The notes beneath the pieces are model-generated. The model did not search any database and was not told the origin of the DNA. It saw only the letters and a list, made by a program, of their open reading frames with translations. Both the position numbers and the translations under genes were made by a program. A stretch of DNA of 56,387 nucleotides from positions 1 to 56,387 of the forward strand of contig NZ_JARACP010000020.1 in assembly GCF_028765545.1 (NCBI RefSeq), in the 5' to 3' direction. Shown piece by piece: positions 8,642-17,369 of the stretch. Each line of letters begins with the position of its first letter. Positions within the stretch are counted from its first letter, which is position 1. Origin of the DNA: Aliivibrio sp. S4MY1 (GTDB lineage Bacteria > Pseudomonadota > Gammaproteobacteria > Enterobacterales > Vibrionaceae).

Positions 8642-9865
8642 TTACCCAATAAAACTAATGTAGGCCTGAAGAATAATTAAGTTTGTGATATCGATAAAGA
8701 ATGCACCAACAATTGGAACAACCATAAACGCTTGTGGAGATGGACCAAAGCGAGAAACCAAAGACCCCATATTCATCACTGCTGTTGGTGTTGCACCTAG
8801 ACCAAAGCCACAATGACCACCAACCATTACTGCCGCATCATAGTTTGATCCCATCGCACGGAAAGTAACGAAATACGAAAATAATGCCAGCACGATAGTT
8901 TGAACCGTTAATATAATTAGGAATGGTATGGCTAAATCAAAAATATTCCACAGTTTTAAGCTCATCAATGCCATTGCTAAAAATAAGGAAAGCGAAACCG
9001 TTCCTAAAATATCAACCGTTTCAGTGTCGATCTTGCGAACTTTAGTGATCTCACAGATATTAGTAATGAATACACCGACAAATAGTGCGTAAACAAAATC
9101 GGGGATTTTTAACCAAGCGATGCCGAAGCTATTTACAAATTGGCTTAAATACTTAGAACCAACGACACAGATAAGTAAGATGAAAAGCATTTCAATTACT
9201 TTTTTGGCCGTAACTTTATCTTCCTCACGTTCATTATAAGTGACAAGCTCAGGGAAACGAGTGTGAGTGTCAACTCCAACACCATATTCAGATTCTAAAT
9301 TATGCTTTTGAATTAGTCGTTGTGCGATTGGACTACCGATTAAACCACCCATGATTAAACCAAAAGTAGCAGAAGCCATTGCTAACTCTAACGTATTGAT
9401 TTGGTAGTTCTCAGCAAAAGTTTGTGACCAAGCTGCACCTGTTCCATGCCCACCAGAGAGAGTAATTGAACCGGCAATTAATCCCATTAGTGGGTCTAAG
9501 CCCATTGCGCTAGCAAGCCCAACGCCAACTGCATTTTGTATGATGATATAGAACGAAGCAACAGCTAAGAAAAGGAATACTTTAGTACCGCCTTTTAGTA
9601 GTTGTGTATAGTTGGCGGCAAGGCCGACCGTGCTAAAAAACATTAGCATGAAGGTGTTTTGCAAGGGTAGAGAGAACTCAAGACTTACGCCTTGAAAGTG
9701 TAAAATAGTGATGGCAAAGGCTACAATTAATCCGCCGACGATAGGTTCAGGGATATTGTATCGTTTAAAGAGGTCAACTTTAGAATTAATGAAATGACCC
9801 AGAAACAGCACGGCAATTGCAATTAGAAACGATTCTAATGCGCCGATAGATAAAGTGTTTGTCAT
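8642..9865 (-). CDS. gltS: Sodium/glutamate symporter GltS, copy 1
   Basis: This 407-residue inner-membrane protein has about ten hydrophobic segments and the conserved internal repeat motifs of the ESS (GltS) family: GGHGTG in the first half and GGHCGFGLGATPTA in the second. GltS imports glutamate with sodium ions. A second gene of identical length and very similar sequence lies at 39635-40858 in this window. The start ATG is the same in both copies (MTNTLSIGALE, MSNTLSIGALE). It is convergent with the chemoreceptor gene. The 217 bases upstream, toward rodA, hold no gene and should carry its promoter. Confidence 0.93.
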   Translation of the reverse strand: MTNTLSIGALESFLIAIAVLFLGHFINSKVDLFKRYNIPEPIVGGLIVAFAITILHFQGVSLEFSLPLQNTFMLMFFSTVGLAANYTQLLKGGTKVFLFLAVASFYIIIQNAVGVGLASAMGLDPLMGLIAGSITLSGGHGTGAAWSQTFAENYQINTLELAMASATFGLIMGGLIGSPIAQRLIQKHNLESEYGVGVDTHTRFPELVTYNEREEDKVTAKKVIEMLFILLICVVGSKYLSQFVNSFGIAWLKIPDFVYALFVGVFITNICEITKVRKIDTETVDILGTVSLSLFLAMALMSLKLWNIFDLAIPFLIILTVQTIVLALFSYFVTFRAMGSNYDAAVMVGGHCGFGLGATPTAVMNMGSLVSRFGPSPQAFMVVPIVGAFFIDITNLIILQAYISFIG

Positions 9866-10082
9866 AGAAGCTCGAAGTTATAATTATCAAACCAATAGGT
9901 ATGATGCAAGTCTAGATAGTTTAGGTGTTTTTTCTAGATTGCATTGTTAGGAAAATCGAGATTATGCTAAGTTATTGAGAATGTCACTATAAATATTCAC
10001 TGTCATAAAAAGTTCATATTAAAAGTGAGACACGATAAATACCATCTCGATATCATCTTTTGCTGTTTTAATCTATTGATTA

Positions 10083-11162
10083 TTAAGGTTTATATGCTTT
10101 ATTTAGGCACAGAGACATGATAATGCCGAAGCAAATCCCTTGAGTTATCATTGCGGTCCCGCCATAACTAAAGAAGGGCAAAGGACTTCCCATTACAGGT
10201 AATAAGCCTGTTACCATGCCTATATTGATAAATGCATATAAAAAGAAGCTAAGAGCAAAAGTAACACTTACCAAGCGGTTGAATGAGGAATCACACTGGT
10301 ATGAAAGCCAAATCACTCGGCCTGTAATAAACAGATATAATCCGAGTAAGAGCAAGCATCCGAAAAAGCCCCATTCTTCAGCATAGGTTGAAAAAATAAA
10401 ATCAGTATGACTTTCAGGAATGAAACCAAGTTGTCCTTGTGTTGCATTCATCCAACCTTTACCACGCATTCCACCAGAACCGACAGCAATTAATGACTGA
10501 ATAATTTGGTAGCCAGCACCAAGAGGATCAGATTCAGGATCAAGAAACTGAGTTACACGCTTTTTTTGATAAGCTGCCATCACAAAGATCCATAGCATTG
10601 GAACGATAACGGCAATTCCTCCGAGAAAAGAACCAATAATTTTCCAACTCATTCCTGCAAAATAGAGGACAAATAGTGCATAAATAATAGTAAAGATAGC
10701 CCCATCAAGATCAGGTTGAATAAAAATCAAACCGGCAGGAATAGCGGTTACCAATAAGCAGATAAGAATTTTTTTAGCATCGGGGCGTCCGGCTTCAGCA
10801 ACTAGAATCCATGCAACCATAAGAGGAATCGCGACCTTCACTAATTCTGATGGTTGGAATCGAATGGGGCCAATAGCTAACCAGCGTTGGGAGCCGTTAG
10901 TACTGTCACCTGCCACAATAACACCAAGCAGAAGAATAACAGCCAAAGCAAATAAATAGGGTGTAATTCGTTCGTAGGTTCTTGGTGGAATACTCGACAT
11001 GACAACAATACAGCCGACAGCAATGATAGCTCGAATAAGGTGTCGTTCTAACATCGGTTCACTAAAGCCACTGGCACTCCATACAGTTAGAGAACCAAGC
11101 AAAATCAATAATGAAATGGCTATCAGTAGTGGGTAATCGATTCGAGGTGCGTACTTAAACAT
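10083..11162 (-). CDS. SEDS peptidoglycan glycosyltransferase, RodA-type
   Basis: This 359-residue polytopic protein has about ten membrane segments. SEDS landmarks are visible: FQPSELVKVAIPL, GKGWMNATQGQLGFIPESHTD with the conserved catalytic-type aspartate, then FSTYAEEWGFFG, and near the end PLPFFSYGGTAM. RodA polymerises glycan strands during cell elongation with its class B PBP partner. In most gamma-proteobacteria rodA lies next to mrdA (PBP2), but here neighbours are gltS and a pseudouridine synthase gene, so this may be a second, solo copy (rodA-like). I did not assign a symbol for this reason. No clear terminator is seen after it. Confidence 0.85.
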   Translation of the reverse strand: MFKYAPRIDYPLLIAISLLILLGSLTVWSASGFSEPMLERHLIRAIIAVGCIVVMSSIPPRTYERITPYLFALAVILLLGVIVAGDSTNGSQRWLAIGPIRFQPSELVKVAIPLMVAWILVAEAGRPDAKKILICLLVTAIPAGLIFIQPDLDGAIFTIIYALFVLYFAGMSWKIIGSFLGGIAVIVPMLWIFVMAAYQKKRVTQFLDPESDPLGAGYQIIQSLIAVGSGGMRGKGWMNATQGQLGFIPESHTDFIFSTYAEEWGFFGCLLLLGLYLFITGRVIWLSYQCDSSFNRLVSVTFALSFFLYAFINIGMVTGLLPVMGSPLPFFSYGGTAMITQGICFGIIMSLCLNKAYKP

Positions 11163-11345
11163 AGTTAATCATTCATTATAAAATAGATAGACAAGCGATC
11201 GCTCATAATATTGAGCCATAAATTGGGTAGAGAAAAGTGCTTGATTAAGGGCTTTTTATAATCGGCGATAGTTATCAAGTTATTTATAAGATGAAGGAAA
11301 ATAACTCTTTTACGAAAAAAAGCAATCTTTACTTGATGGATAAAG

Positions 11346-11375
11346 AGAAAAAACTGACACATTATTGCGTCAGTT
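11346..11375 (-). terminator. Terminator after the first RluA-type gene
   Basis: On the minus strand a 7-pair stem (AACTGAC / GTCAGTT) with a ten-base loop is followed by a T-run. It lies about 30 bases after the stop codon of the pseudouridine synthase gene. Confidence 0.65.
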
Positions 11376-11404
11376 AAATTAGTTACACTGATATTAGCTT
11401 GAAT

Positions 11405-13108
11405 TTAAAATTCAGAATCGACTTCAAATTCCATTTCGATATTGGTAACAGGGTGGCGTAATTTTAAATATCCTGCGTGTAAATGCAGTCTATCTGCTTT
11501 AAAACCATATAAATCATCCCCCACAATAGGGGTGTTTAATCCTGCTTGATGTGAGCAATGAACTCGCAATTGATGGGTTCGCCCAGTCTTAGGATAAAGG
11601 TAAACCTTGGTTCTGTTATTATCACGAGTAATCACTTGGTAAGTCGTCTCAGCACTTCGACCTTTATGGAGACAAACCATTTGGCGAGGTCTGTCTTCCA
11701 TATCTCCACATAATGGCAGAGTAATAATACCCGTGTCGCTATCGATATTGCCTTCCAGTAGAGCGATGTAACGCTTCTCTACCGTTCGTTCAATAAACTG
11801 TTTTTGTATTTGTTTATTCGTCTCTGGCGTAAGTGTTAGCACTAATAAACCAGATGTCGACATATCCAACCGGTGAACAATTAATGGGCCGGTAGCACTA
11901 GGATAGCGTGCCTGAATGCGAGCATGAACAGAATCAGCAATAAATTTTCCAGATACCGATAAAAACTCAGCGGGTTTATTCACTACAACCATTACATCAT
12001 CTTCATAAACGATGTCTAATTCTTTGTCATAAGACGGTGTTTGTTCTAATGGACTTTCATCAAGGTTAATTCCAGTAAGCATATGCTCAAGGATCTCAAA
12101 GCATTTACTTTGGCACACAGGATAAAGGTTTTTATGCTGGCGAACTTGCTCATAAGGCGAAGAACCCCACCAAAACTCACCGAGTGCAATTGGTGCATAG
12201 CCGAAATGAAAAGCCGTTTGTAGCAGTTTTGGTAAATTCTGTTCGCTAGAATAAGGGATTGGGGTTTGTGCCTGTTCAGAACCCCCTTGTCTAAACAGTT
12301 CAAATAAGCTCTTAAATACACCAGATTGATTAATAAACTGAGTTGCTTCTAGCGTATCAATATCTATTTTTTTCAGCAATTTATTGAGTTGATTTTTATG
12401 TAAGTCTATGTCGTTAGTGTATTCGTTGTGCTGTTGGGTCAAGTCAGCAATAGTTTGTTGCCACTGCTGTTTTAATTGCTTTAAATTTCTCTTTTCACGA
12501 CTACTTTGGTTACCAAGTTCCGCAATTAATGCGTCTAGATCTTCAGCAGGTACTGGTTCTGCCAAAGATTCTGCTTGGGCACGTCGCTGCTTTCGTTCTT
12601 TTTTTGCCACTGCTATTGATTGTTGAAACGTAGAGATCTCTTGCTCTGACTGTACCGTACTTACCGATAACTTTTCTGTTAATGCGATAAACGAGGGTGA
12701 ACTCTCTAATTGAGAAATACGCGCTTTAAGTGACTCAATTTCGCTTTCTTGATGTGAAAATAGTTTATGGTGTGCTTGTTTATCAAAAATGGCATCGACA
12801 AAAAAATCAGGAGCTTGCCCCAGACTATTTTCTGAATCTGTAATTGTGCCAGCAAAAGAAGAGAGATAACCCAGATCTCCTTGCTGATTTTTTACCACAA
12901 GAACAGCAAACATCTTACCTTGTTTAGTAAAGTCATGATGCCATATTTGCTGATTATCGAGAAAATCTTGTAGTTCCGTCATAGCTAATGATGCCAGTGG
13001 ATGCGGAGCATAATAATAAGGAAACGTAAACCTTTCTGGAAGCGCGTAGGAGTCTATTTGACTTGAGAATGGTGTGAATTTTGAGTGTGTCATTTTATCT
13101 TGTGACAT
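11405..13108 (-). CDS. RluA-family pseudouridine synthase with long N-terminal extension (copy B)
   Basis: The C-terminal half is a complete RluA-type catalytic domain: VVVNKPAEFLSV, the active-site HRLDMSTSGLLVL with its catalytic aspartate, KRYIALLEG and KTGRTHQLRVH. It should convert uridine to pseudouridine in an RNA. The N-terminal half (about 340 residues) has no catalytic motif and contains a charged, coiled-coil-like stretch. I place the start at the ATG at 13108, which has GGAG seven bases upstream and gives 567 residues. A TTG at 13132 lies inside the upstream gene and lacks support. The gene follows its paralogue with one base between stop and start, so the two are an operon. Substrate RNA is unknown. 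Confidence 0.87.
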   Translation of the reverse strand: MSQDKMTHSKFTPFSSQIDSYALPERFTFPYYYAPHPLASLAMTELQDFLDNQQIWHHDFTKQGKMFAVLVVKNQQGDLGYLSSFAGTITDSENSLGQAPDFFVDAIFDKQAHHKLFSHQESEIESLKARISQLESSPSFIALTEKLSVSTVQSEQEISTFQQSIAVAKKERKQRRAQAESLAEPVPAEDLDALIAELGNQSSREKRNLKQLKQQWQQTIADLTQQHNEYTNDIDLHKNQLNKLLKKIDIDTLEATQFINQSGVFKSLFELFRQGGSEQAQTPIPYSSEQNLPKLLQTAFHFGYAPIALGEFWWGSSPYEQVRQHKNLYPVCQSKCFEILEHMLTGINLDESPLEQTPSYDKELDIVYEDDVMVVVNKPAEFLSVSGKFIADSVHARIQARYPSATGPLIVHRLDMSTSGLLVLTLTPETNKQIQKQFIERTVEKRYIALLEGNIDSDTGIITLPLCGDMEDRPRQMVCLHKGRSAETTYQVITRDNNRTKVYLYPKTGRTHQLRVHCSHQAGLNTPIVGDDLYGFKADRLHLHAGYLKLRHPVTNIEMEFEVDSEF

Positions 13109-13109
13109 A

Positions 13110-14813
13110 TTAAAACTCCGCCTCAATATCAAATTCCATCGGTTCTTTGGTCATCGGGTGTGTTAGGGATAAATAGCCAGCGTGCAAATGTAATCGGTTC
13201 GCTTTTTTACCATAGAGGTCATCGCCAACAATCGGCATATTTAAGCCTAACTTATGAGCGCAGTGAACTCGTAATTGATGTGTGCGTCCTGTTTTTGGGT
13301 ACAGGTAAACTTTAGTTTTATTTTTTATGCGTTCAATAACTTGATACGTTGTCTCTGCAGGTTTTCCATGTTCAAAGCAGACTAGCTGACGAGGACGATC
13401 ATACAAATCACCACGTAGTGGTAATGTTATCATTCCTTCATCTTGGGCTAATATGCCTTCAATTAAGGCGGTGTATCGCTTCTCAATAGTACGGTTGATA
13501 AACTGTTTTTGTAATCGTTTATGTGCTTTTTTGGTTAGTCCTAATATCATTAAACCAGAGGTTGCCATATCTAAGCGGTGGACGATCAATCCTCCTGTAG
13601 CATTAGGGTAACGCTGTTGAATACGAGTATAGACAGAGTCTTGAATATTCTTACCAGGAACAGATAAAAAATCTGCAGGTTTATTAATGACAACCATAAA
13701 TTCATCTTCATAAATTATGTTGATGTCTTTGCCTTCCGCTGGGTTGATTAATAATGGGTTTTCATCCATTTCAATCCCATCAAGCATGTGACCTAAAATT
13801 GGTTGGCATTTACTTTGGCAAGAAGCATAGAACTTCTTATGCTGACGGATCTCAGATTTTGGGGCTACACCCCACCAAAACTCCGCTAATGCTAGTGGTT
13901 TTAAATCATGAGTAAACGCATATTGCAGCAGTTTTGGAGCGGCGCATTCACCAGAGCCTGCAGGGGGAATATGGTTGGGCGTGTCTTTGAAAATATCATT
14001 GAGATCTTTTTCGACACCATGCGTATTTAAAAATTTATATTGCTGAAATAGCTTCTTTTGTAGTGCATTAGATAGGTTTTTGCGTGCCGTTTTTAGTGTG
14101 GAAAGTTCGATATTAAATGTATCTAATTGGCTTTGTATACTAGTGATTTCGTTATCCCAAAAAAGCTTAAGATCTCTTAGTGTATTTTTCTCTTGAACAC
14201 TTTCTTTGCCCAATTTTATCTTTAATTGTTCTAATGCGTCGATAGCTTCTTGATCGTTATCTTGAGCTTGTAATTCGGCTTCAGTACGTTGTGCTTTACG
14301 TGATTTTCGGCCTTCAATCATCTCCTGACGTTGTGCTTCTAATTGTTCTTTTGAAGTCAGGCTTTTTGCTTTTACTGCCGCTGTTAATTCAGCTAGTAAT
14401 GGATTGGCTAGCTGCTGCTTAATGATTGCATTAATTTCGGTTATCTCAGCGAGCTCTGCTTTGAAAAAACCATCTTCCTCTAACATATCAAATACAGGAG
14501 GAACAAAATGGGGAAGGTGATTACTGTCAGCGACTTTTCCTGAAAAAGCAGATAAGAATCCAACCTCGCCAGATATATGCTGAACGAGCAATACGCCAAA
14601 CATTTTACCAATTGCTTTATTATTTTCTTGTATTTCTAAGCCAAAATTATGCTGCCATTCTGTTTGACTCTGCAGATGACGTTGTAACTGTTCTGCAGCC
14701 AATTCACATAAAGGGTGGGGCTCATAATAAAATGGAAAAGTGAATCGCTCAGGCAAAGCGTAATTGTCAATTGGATGAGAAAAAGAGGTAAAACACAGTT
14801 CAGACGTAGGCAT
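13110..14813 (-). CDS. RluA-family pseudouridine synthase with long N-terminal extension (copy A)
   Basis: This is a paralogue of the adjacent gene along its whole length, with the same layout: SYALPERFTFP-like N-terminus (here NYALPERFTFP), a coiled-coil-like middle, a WWGVAP segment, and a C-terminal catalytic domain with HRLDMATSGLMIL and KTGRTHQLRVH. I place the start at the ATG at 14813, which makes it 567 residues, exactly as long as the other copy. A GTG at 14867 would add 18 residues without homology, and no clear ribosome site decides between them. It appears to be a tandem duplication followed by divergence, as the two are clearly different in the middle region. Possible target: rRNA or tRNA, not determinable here. 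Confidence 0.85.
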   Translation of the reverse strand: MPTSELCFTSFSHPIDNYALPERFTFPFYYEPHPLCELAAEQLQRHLQSQTEWQHNFGLEIQENNKAIGKMFGVLLVQHISGEVGFLSAFSGKVADSNHLPHFVPPVFDMLEEDGFFKAELAEITEINAIIKQQLANPLLAELTAAVKAKSLTSKEQLEAQRQEMIEGRKSRKAQRTEAELQAQDNDQEAIDALEQLKIKLGKESVQEKNTLRDLKLFWDNEITSIQSQLDTFNIELSTLKTARKNLSNALQKKLFQQYKFLNTHGVEKDLNDIFKDTPNHIPPAGSGECAAPKLLQYAFTHDLKPLALAEFWWGVAPKSEIRQHKKFYASCQSKCQPILGHMLDGIEMDENPLLINPAEGKDINIIYEDEFMVVINKPADFLSVPGKNIQDSVYTRIQQRYPNATGGLIVHRLDMATSGLMILGLTKKAHKRLQKQFINRTIEKRYTALIEGILAQDEGMITLPLRGDLYDRPRQLVCFEHGKPAETTYQVIERIKNKTKVYLYPKTGRTHQLRVHCAHKLGLNMPIVGDDLYGKKANRLHLHAGYLSLTHPMTKEPMEFDIEAEF

Positions 14814-14876
14814 AATGATATCTATATTAGCAGGGATGAAATAGGGGGATATTGCAGAATGACGCACATAAAGATA

Positions 14877-14919
14877 AGTGATTCAAAAATAGGTAGAGAC
14901 CATGTGTTTTTGAATCACT
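14877..14919. repeat. 13-base perfect inverted repeat
   Basis: AGTGATTCAAAAA and its complement TTTTTGAATCACT are separated by 17 bases, between the RluA pair and the RRM gene. On the minus strand it is 31 bases past the RRM stop codon, so it may be the transcript's 3' hairpin, although no T-run follows the stem. Confidence 0.5.
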
Positions 14920-14949
14920 CGAATGCGTTGGTGTACAGAAGTAAGGTGT

Positions 14950-15186
14950 TTATTCTGCTACTTTTACGCGAATTTTGTCTTTACCGATTTTTTTACCGTC
15001 TTCAGCTGCGATCGCGGCTAACGCTTCTTCTTCAACTAGCATCTCAACAAAACCAAAACCTTTTGATTCGCCTGTAATTTCGTCGATTACTAATTTACAG
15101 TATTGGAATGAACCGTGTGCTTGGAACATTTCACGTAATTGGAATTCAGACATGGTGCGAGGAAGATTGCGAACAAGTAATTTCAT
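14950..15186 (-). CDS. Small RNA-binding protein (single RRM)
   Basis: This 78-residue protein is one RNA recognition motif and little else. RNP2 (LLVRNL) lies at residues 3-8 and RNP1 (KGFGFVEM) near residues 42-49, the positions expected for a beta-alpha-beta RRM fold. The aromatic residues of RNP1 that stack on RNA bases are present. Single-RRM proteins of this size occur in many proteobacteria and cyanobacteria; their targets are mostly unknown. It is transcribed toward the two pseudouridine synthase genes, separated by a hairpin, so co-function in RNA metabolism is suggestive only. Confidence 0.88.
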   Translation of the reverse strand: MKLLVRNLPRTMSEFQLREMFQAHGSFQYCKLVIDEITGESKGFGFVEMLVEEEALAAIAAEDGKKIGKDKIRVKVAE

Positions 15187-15265
15187 GAGTAACCATATAA
15201 TAGTGATTTTAAGGGTACGTTATAACAGATCTTGGTGGTTTCCCCAAGTATTCTATCGATTCAAA

Positions 15266-15305
15266 AATAGAAAATCCGAAACCACATTAACATGATTTCG
15301 GATTT
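15266..15305 (-). terminator. Terminator after the porin gene
   Basis: On the minus strand a 10-pair perfect stem (AAATCCGAAA / TTTCGGATTT) with a 14-base loop is followed by CTATTTTTG. It lies about 50 bases after the porin stop codon. Confidence 0.75.
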
Positions 15306-15355
15306 GGATTTAGCCCTCCACCCAGAGCGCTAAAATTTGGGCATATTAGGTTGGA

Positions 15356-16294
15356 TTAGAAATCGTAACGCAGGCCAAATTGAAGTTGATCATCTAAGTT
15401 ATCCATTTGCTCAAATTTATAACCTGCGTAAGTACGAAAGCTTTTGTTGAGTTTATAAATGGCTTCAATGGCTGCATTGTTTACAGTGTCATTACTGTCT
15501 ATTTCTTGGAAGTTATAAACGCCTTGGAAAACCCACTGGTCAAGCTTATAAGCAGCGGCAAGTTCATAGCCGATTGCATCAAGCTTATCGACTTCACCCG
15601 TTGTAAATAAACCAGATACCATAAAGGCATTAAGCGTGTAGCGAACGGCTAAGTTGACTTGATCCGCATCTACTTTTGTTATGCCATTTGGAGATTGTTC
15701 ACCAGAGGTATAACCAAGACCAAAATCTAAGCCCATAGGTAATGCATACATACCTGAAATACCAAAGCTATCATTTTTCTTTTCGTTACTAGCAATGTAG
15801 TTTGCTTGAATTGTTAGTGCATCAAACTCACCTGAGTATAAAAAGTTATTCTCACGTTTATCTTTGTTGCCTGTCGTTAAATCAGCCGCATCACCACCGA
15901 ATGTAGCTAAAATATCAGTGTAATCGGTGAGCATCACTTGTGCTGAATCTTGCTGACCATACGAGAAATTACCAATGTTTGTGCTTAAGCCTGCGAATAA
16001 GTAACGGGTATTTACGGTATTACCTTTACCACTGCCAATCTCAACTTCATAAGTACCAAATGCGCCTAAGCTATCGTTGATTTTAGTTTTGCCTTTTAAA
16101 TTAATACGAGCACGGCTTTTATCTTCAAATGAACTTTCTACTACGGTTTCATTATTATCAGAGATATTTGCACGAGCTTCGGCTCTGCCACCAACTTTTA
16201 ATTGTGTATCATCTTGATCATAAACGGTTGCAGCTAAAAGAGGGGGTGATAAAAAAGATGAGACGATAGCTGTTGATAGTAGTAATTTTTTCAT
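15356..16294 (-). CDS. Outer-membrane porin, OmpU-like
   Basis: This 312-residue protein starts with a signal peptide (MKKLLLSTAIVSSFLSPPLLAA; cleavage likely after LLAA) and shows alternating beta-strand composition. It ends in GLRYDF, the C-terminal phenylalanine signature of trimeric porins assembled by the BAM complex. The mature start (TVYDQDDTQLKVGGRAEAR) is like the Vibrio OmpU/general-porin family, which forms 16-stranded channels for small solutes. It is somewhat shorter than OmpU, and I do not assign that symbol. A ribosome site (GGAATCT before ATG) supports the start. The gene is monocistronic with its own terminator. Confidence 0.87.
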   Translation of the reverse strand: MKKLLLSTAIVSSFLSPPLLAATVYDQDDTQLKVGGRAEARANISDNNETVVESSFEDKSRARINLKGKTKINDSLGAFGTYEVEIGSGKGNTVNTRYLFAGLSTNIGNFSYGQQDSAQVMLTDYTDILATFGGDAADLTTGNKDKRENNFLYSGEFDALTIQANYIASNEKKNDSFGISGMYALPMGLDFGLGYTSGEQSPNGITKVDADQVNLAVRYTLNAFMVSGLFTTGEVDKLDAIGYELAAAYKLDQWVFQGVYNFQEIDSNDTVNNAAIEAIYKLNKSFRTYAGYKFEQMDNLDDQLQFGLRYDF

Positions 16295-16316
16295 TAGATT
16301 CCATACCTTTAAAATA

Positions 16317-16335
16317 CCAAAACACTCCGTTTTGG
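16317..16335 (-). terminator. Weak terminator or leader hairpin before the porin gene
   Basis: CCAAAAC / GTTTTGG, 7 pairs with a 5-base loop, is followed on the minus strand by TATTTTAAAGG. It lies after the iron-reductase gene and 23 bases before the porin start, so it could end the former or sit in the porin leader. Confidence 0.4.
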
Positions 16336-16474
16336 TTTAGTTAATTGCTTGGGTTCTAAGATAAAACTTATATATGAAAGATTAATGTCAGTTATGTTTA
16401 ATATTTATAAAGGTAATGTGTCGTTAGGGTGACAAACACATTACTCTTGATAGTTCGCTTAATTGCTTTGTTGT

Positions 16475-17338
16475 TTAGTGAATACGTTTGATGTTCTTTT
16501 TATGACGATCTTCTTCGCTTAATAGTTGACAGGTCGCACAATTTTTTTTGCCATCAATTTTGTATTTCATGCAGCAGGTTTCACGTTGAACATAAAGGAT
16601 TGCCTGATGTTTATTTTCAGCAACTCGTATATGAGCAAGATCTTTTCCTATATCAGGCATAATATTTTCTAACCATTGCTGGGCTTTTGGTGCTACTTGA
16701 TTAGCGAGTTCTTTTGAGATCCCTTTTTCAGTTAAGCGCATGAAAAAGACGCTTACGGCAAGAGAAACGGCTCCCCAAAATGGTTTGTGTTTCAGTCTTT
16801 CTTGTTCAAATAACACACTTAGCCCACCACCTATCTGCTGTAATAAATGGGTAAATGCTTCATCAAGTTTCTCTTGGCTCTCTACGATGGTTGCTTGTGG
16901 TTCAGAAGCCAAAGGATCGGCTGCAAGGCAAACAAAAGAGCAAGCGTTATTAATTTTCAGTGATTTTATTTTTTCACCATTGGGTGTTGAAATGAAAATA
17001 TCATTAAATTGAACAATTGGAACACGATTAAAGCGTAAACGTAGGGCAACTAGGCTAGTAAAAAATTGGTTATTAAATGATTTTAGCCACATGGAAGCTG
17101 AAACATTTTGGTTTACGTTGTTTTTTTTGCCGAATAATTCAATCACGTTGGATAAATGGGCAGGTAACCACTGGTTTAATGGTAAGTGCTTATCATCAAG
17201 TTGTTCTTTATTGATTGCTTTGAGTTTGAAGTTATCGTCAGCATCGTTTAACCATGCCAATTGCTCTTTTAAAGAGTGGCATGAATCAGGTGATTTTTTG
17301 CTACGCCATAATGGCATTAGTTGTTCTGCAATATGCAT
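16475..17338 (-). CDS. Siderophore ferric iron reductase (FhuF-like)
   Basis: This 287-residue soluble protein ends with a cysteine cluster CCMKYKIDGKKNCATC, the CC-x10-C-x2-C pattern that binds the 2Fe-2S cluster in FhuF-type ferric-siderophore reductases (AHA_1954-like subfamily). These proteins reduce iron inside imported siderophores in the cytoplasm to release it. The rest of the protein has the expected mixed helical composition without membrane segments. The gene starts 31 bases after anmK on the same strand and is likely co-transcribed with it. No siderophore receptor or Fur-controlled transporter lies beside it, and I saw no clear Fur box. Confidence 0.78.
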   Translation of the reverse strand: MHIAEQLMPLWRSKKSPDSCHSLKEQLAWLNDADDNFKLKAINKEQLDDKHLPLNQWLPAHLSNVIELFGKKNNVNQNVSASMWLKSFNNQFFTSLVALRLRFNRVPIVQFNDIFISTPNGEKIKSLKINNACSFVCLAADPLASEPQATIVESQEKLDEAFTHLLQQIGGGLSVLFEQERLKHKPFWGAVSLAVSVFFMRLTEKGISKELANQVAPKAQQWLENIMPDIGKDLAHIRVAENKHQAILYVQRETCCMKYKIDGKKNCATCQLLSEEDRHKKNIKRIH

Positions 17339-17369
17339 ATGAGCTACTTTAAATTATTATTATTTGTAT

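Noticed and set aside
11165-11362. 65-codon open frame upstream of the rodA-like gene
   Set aside because: It has no ribosome site or family motif and covers the leader of rodA and the terminator of the pseudouridine synthase gene.
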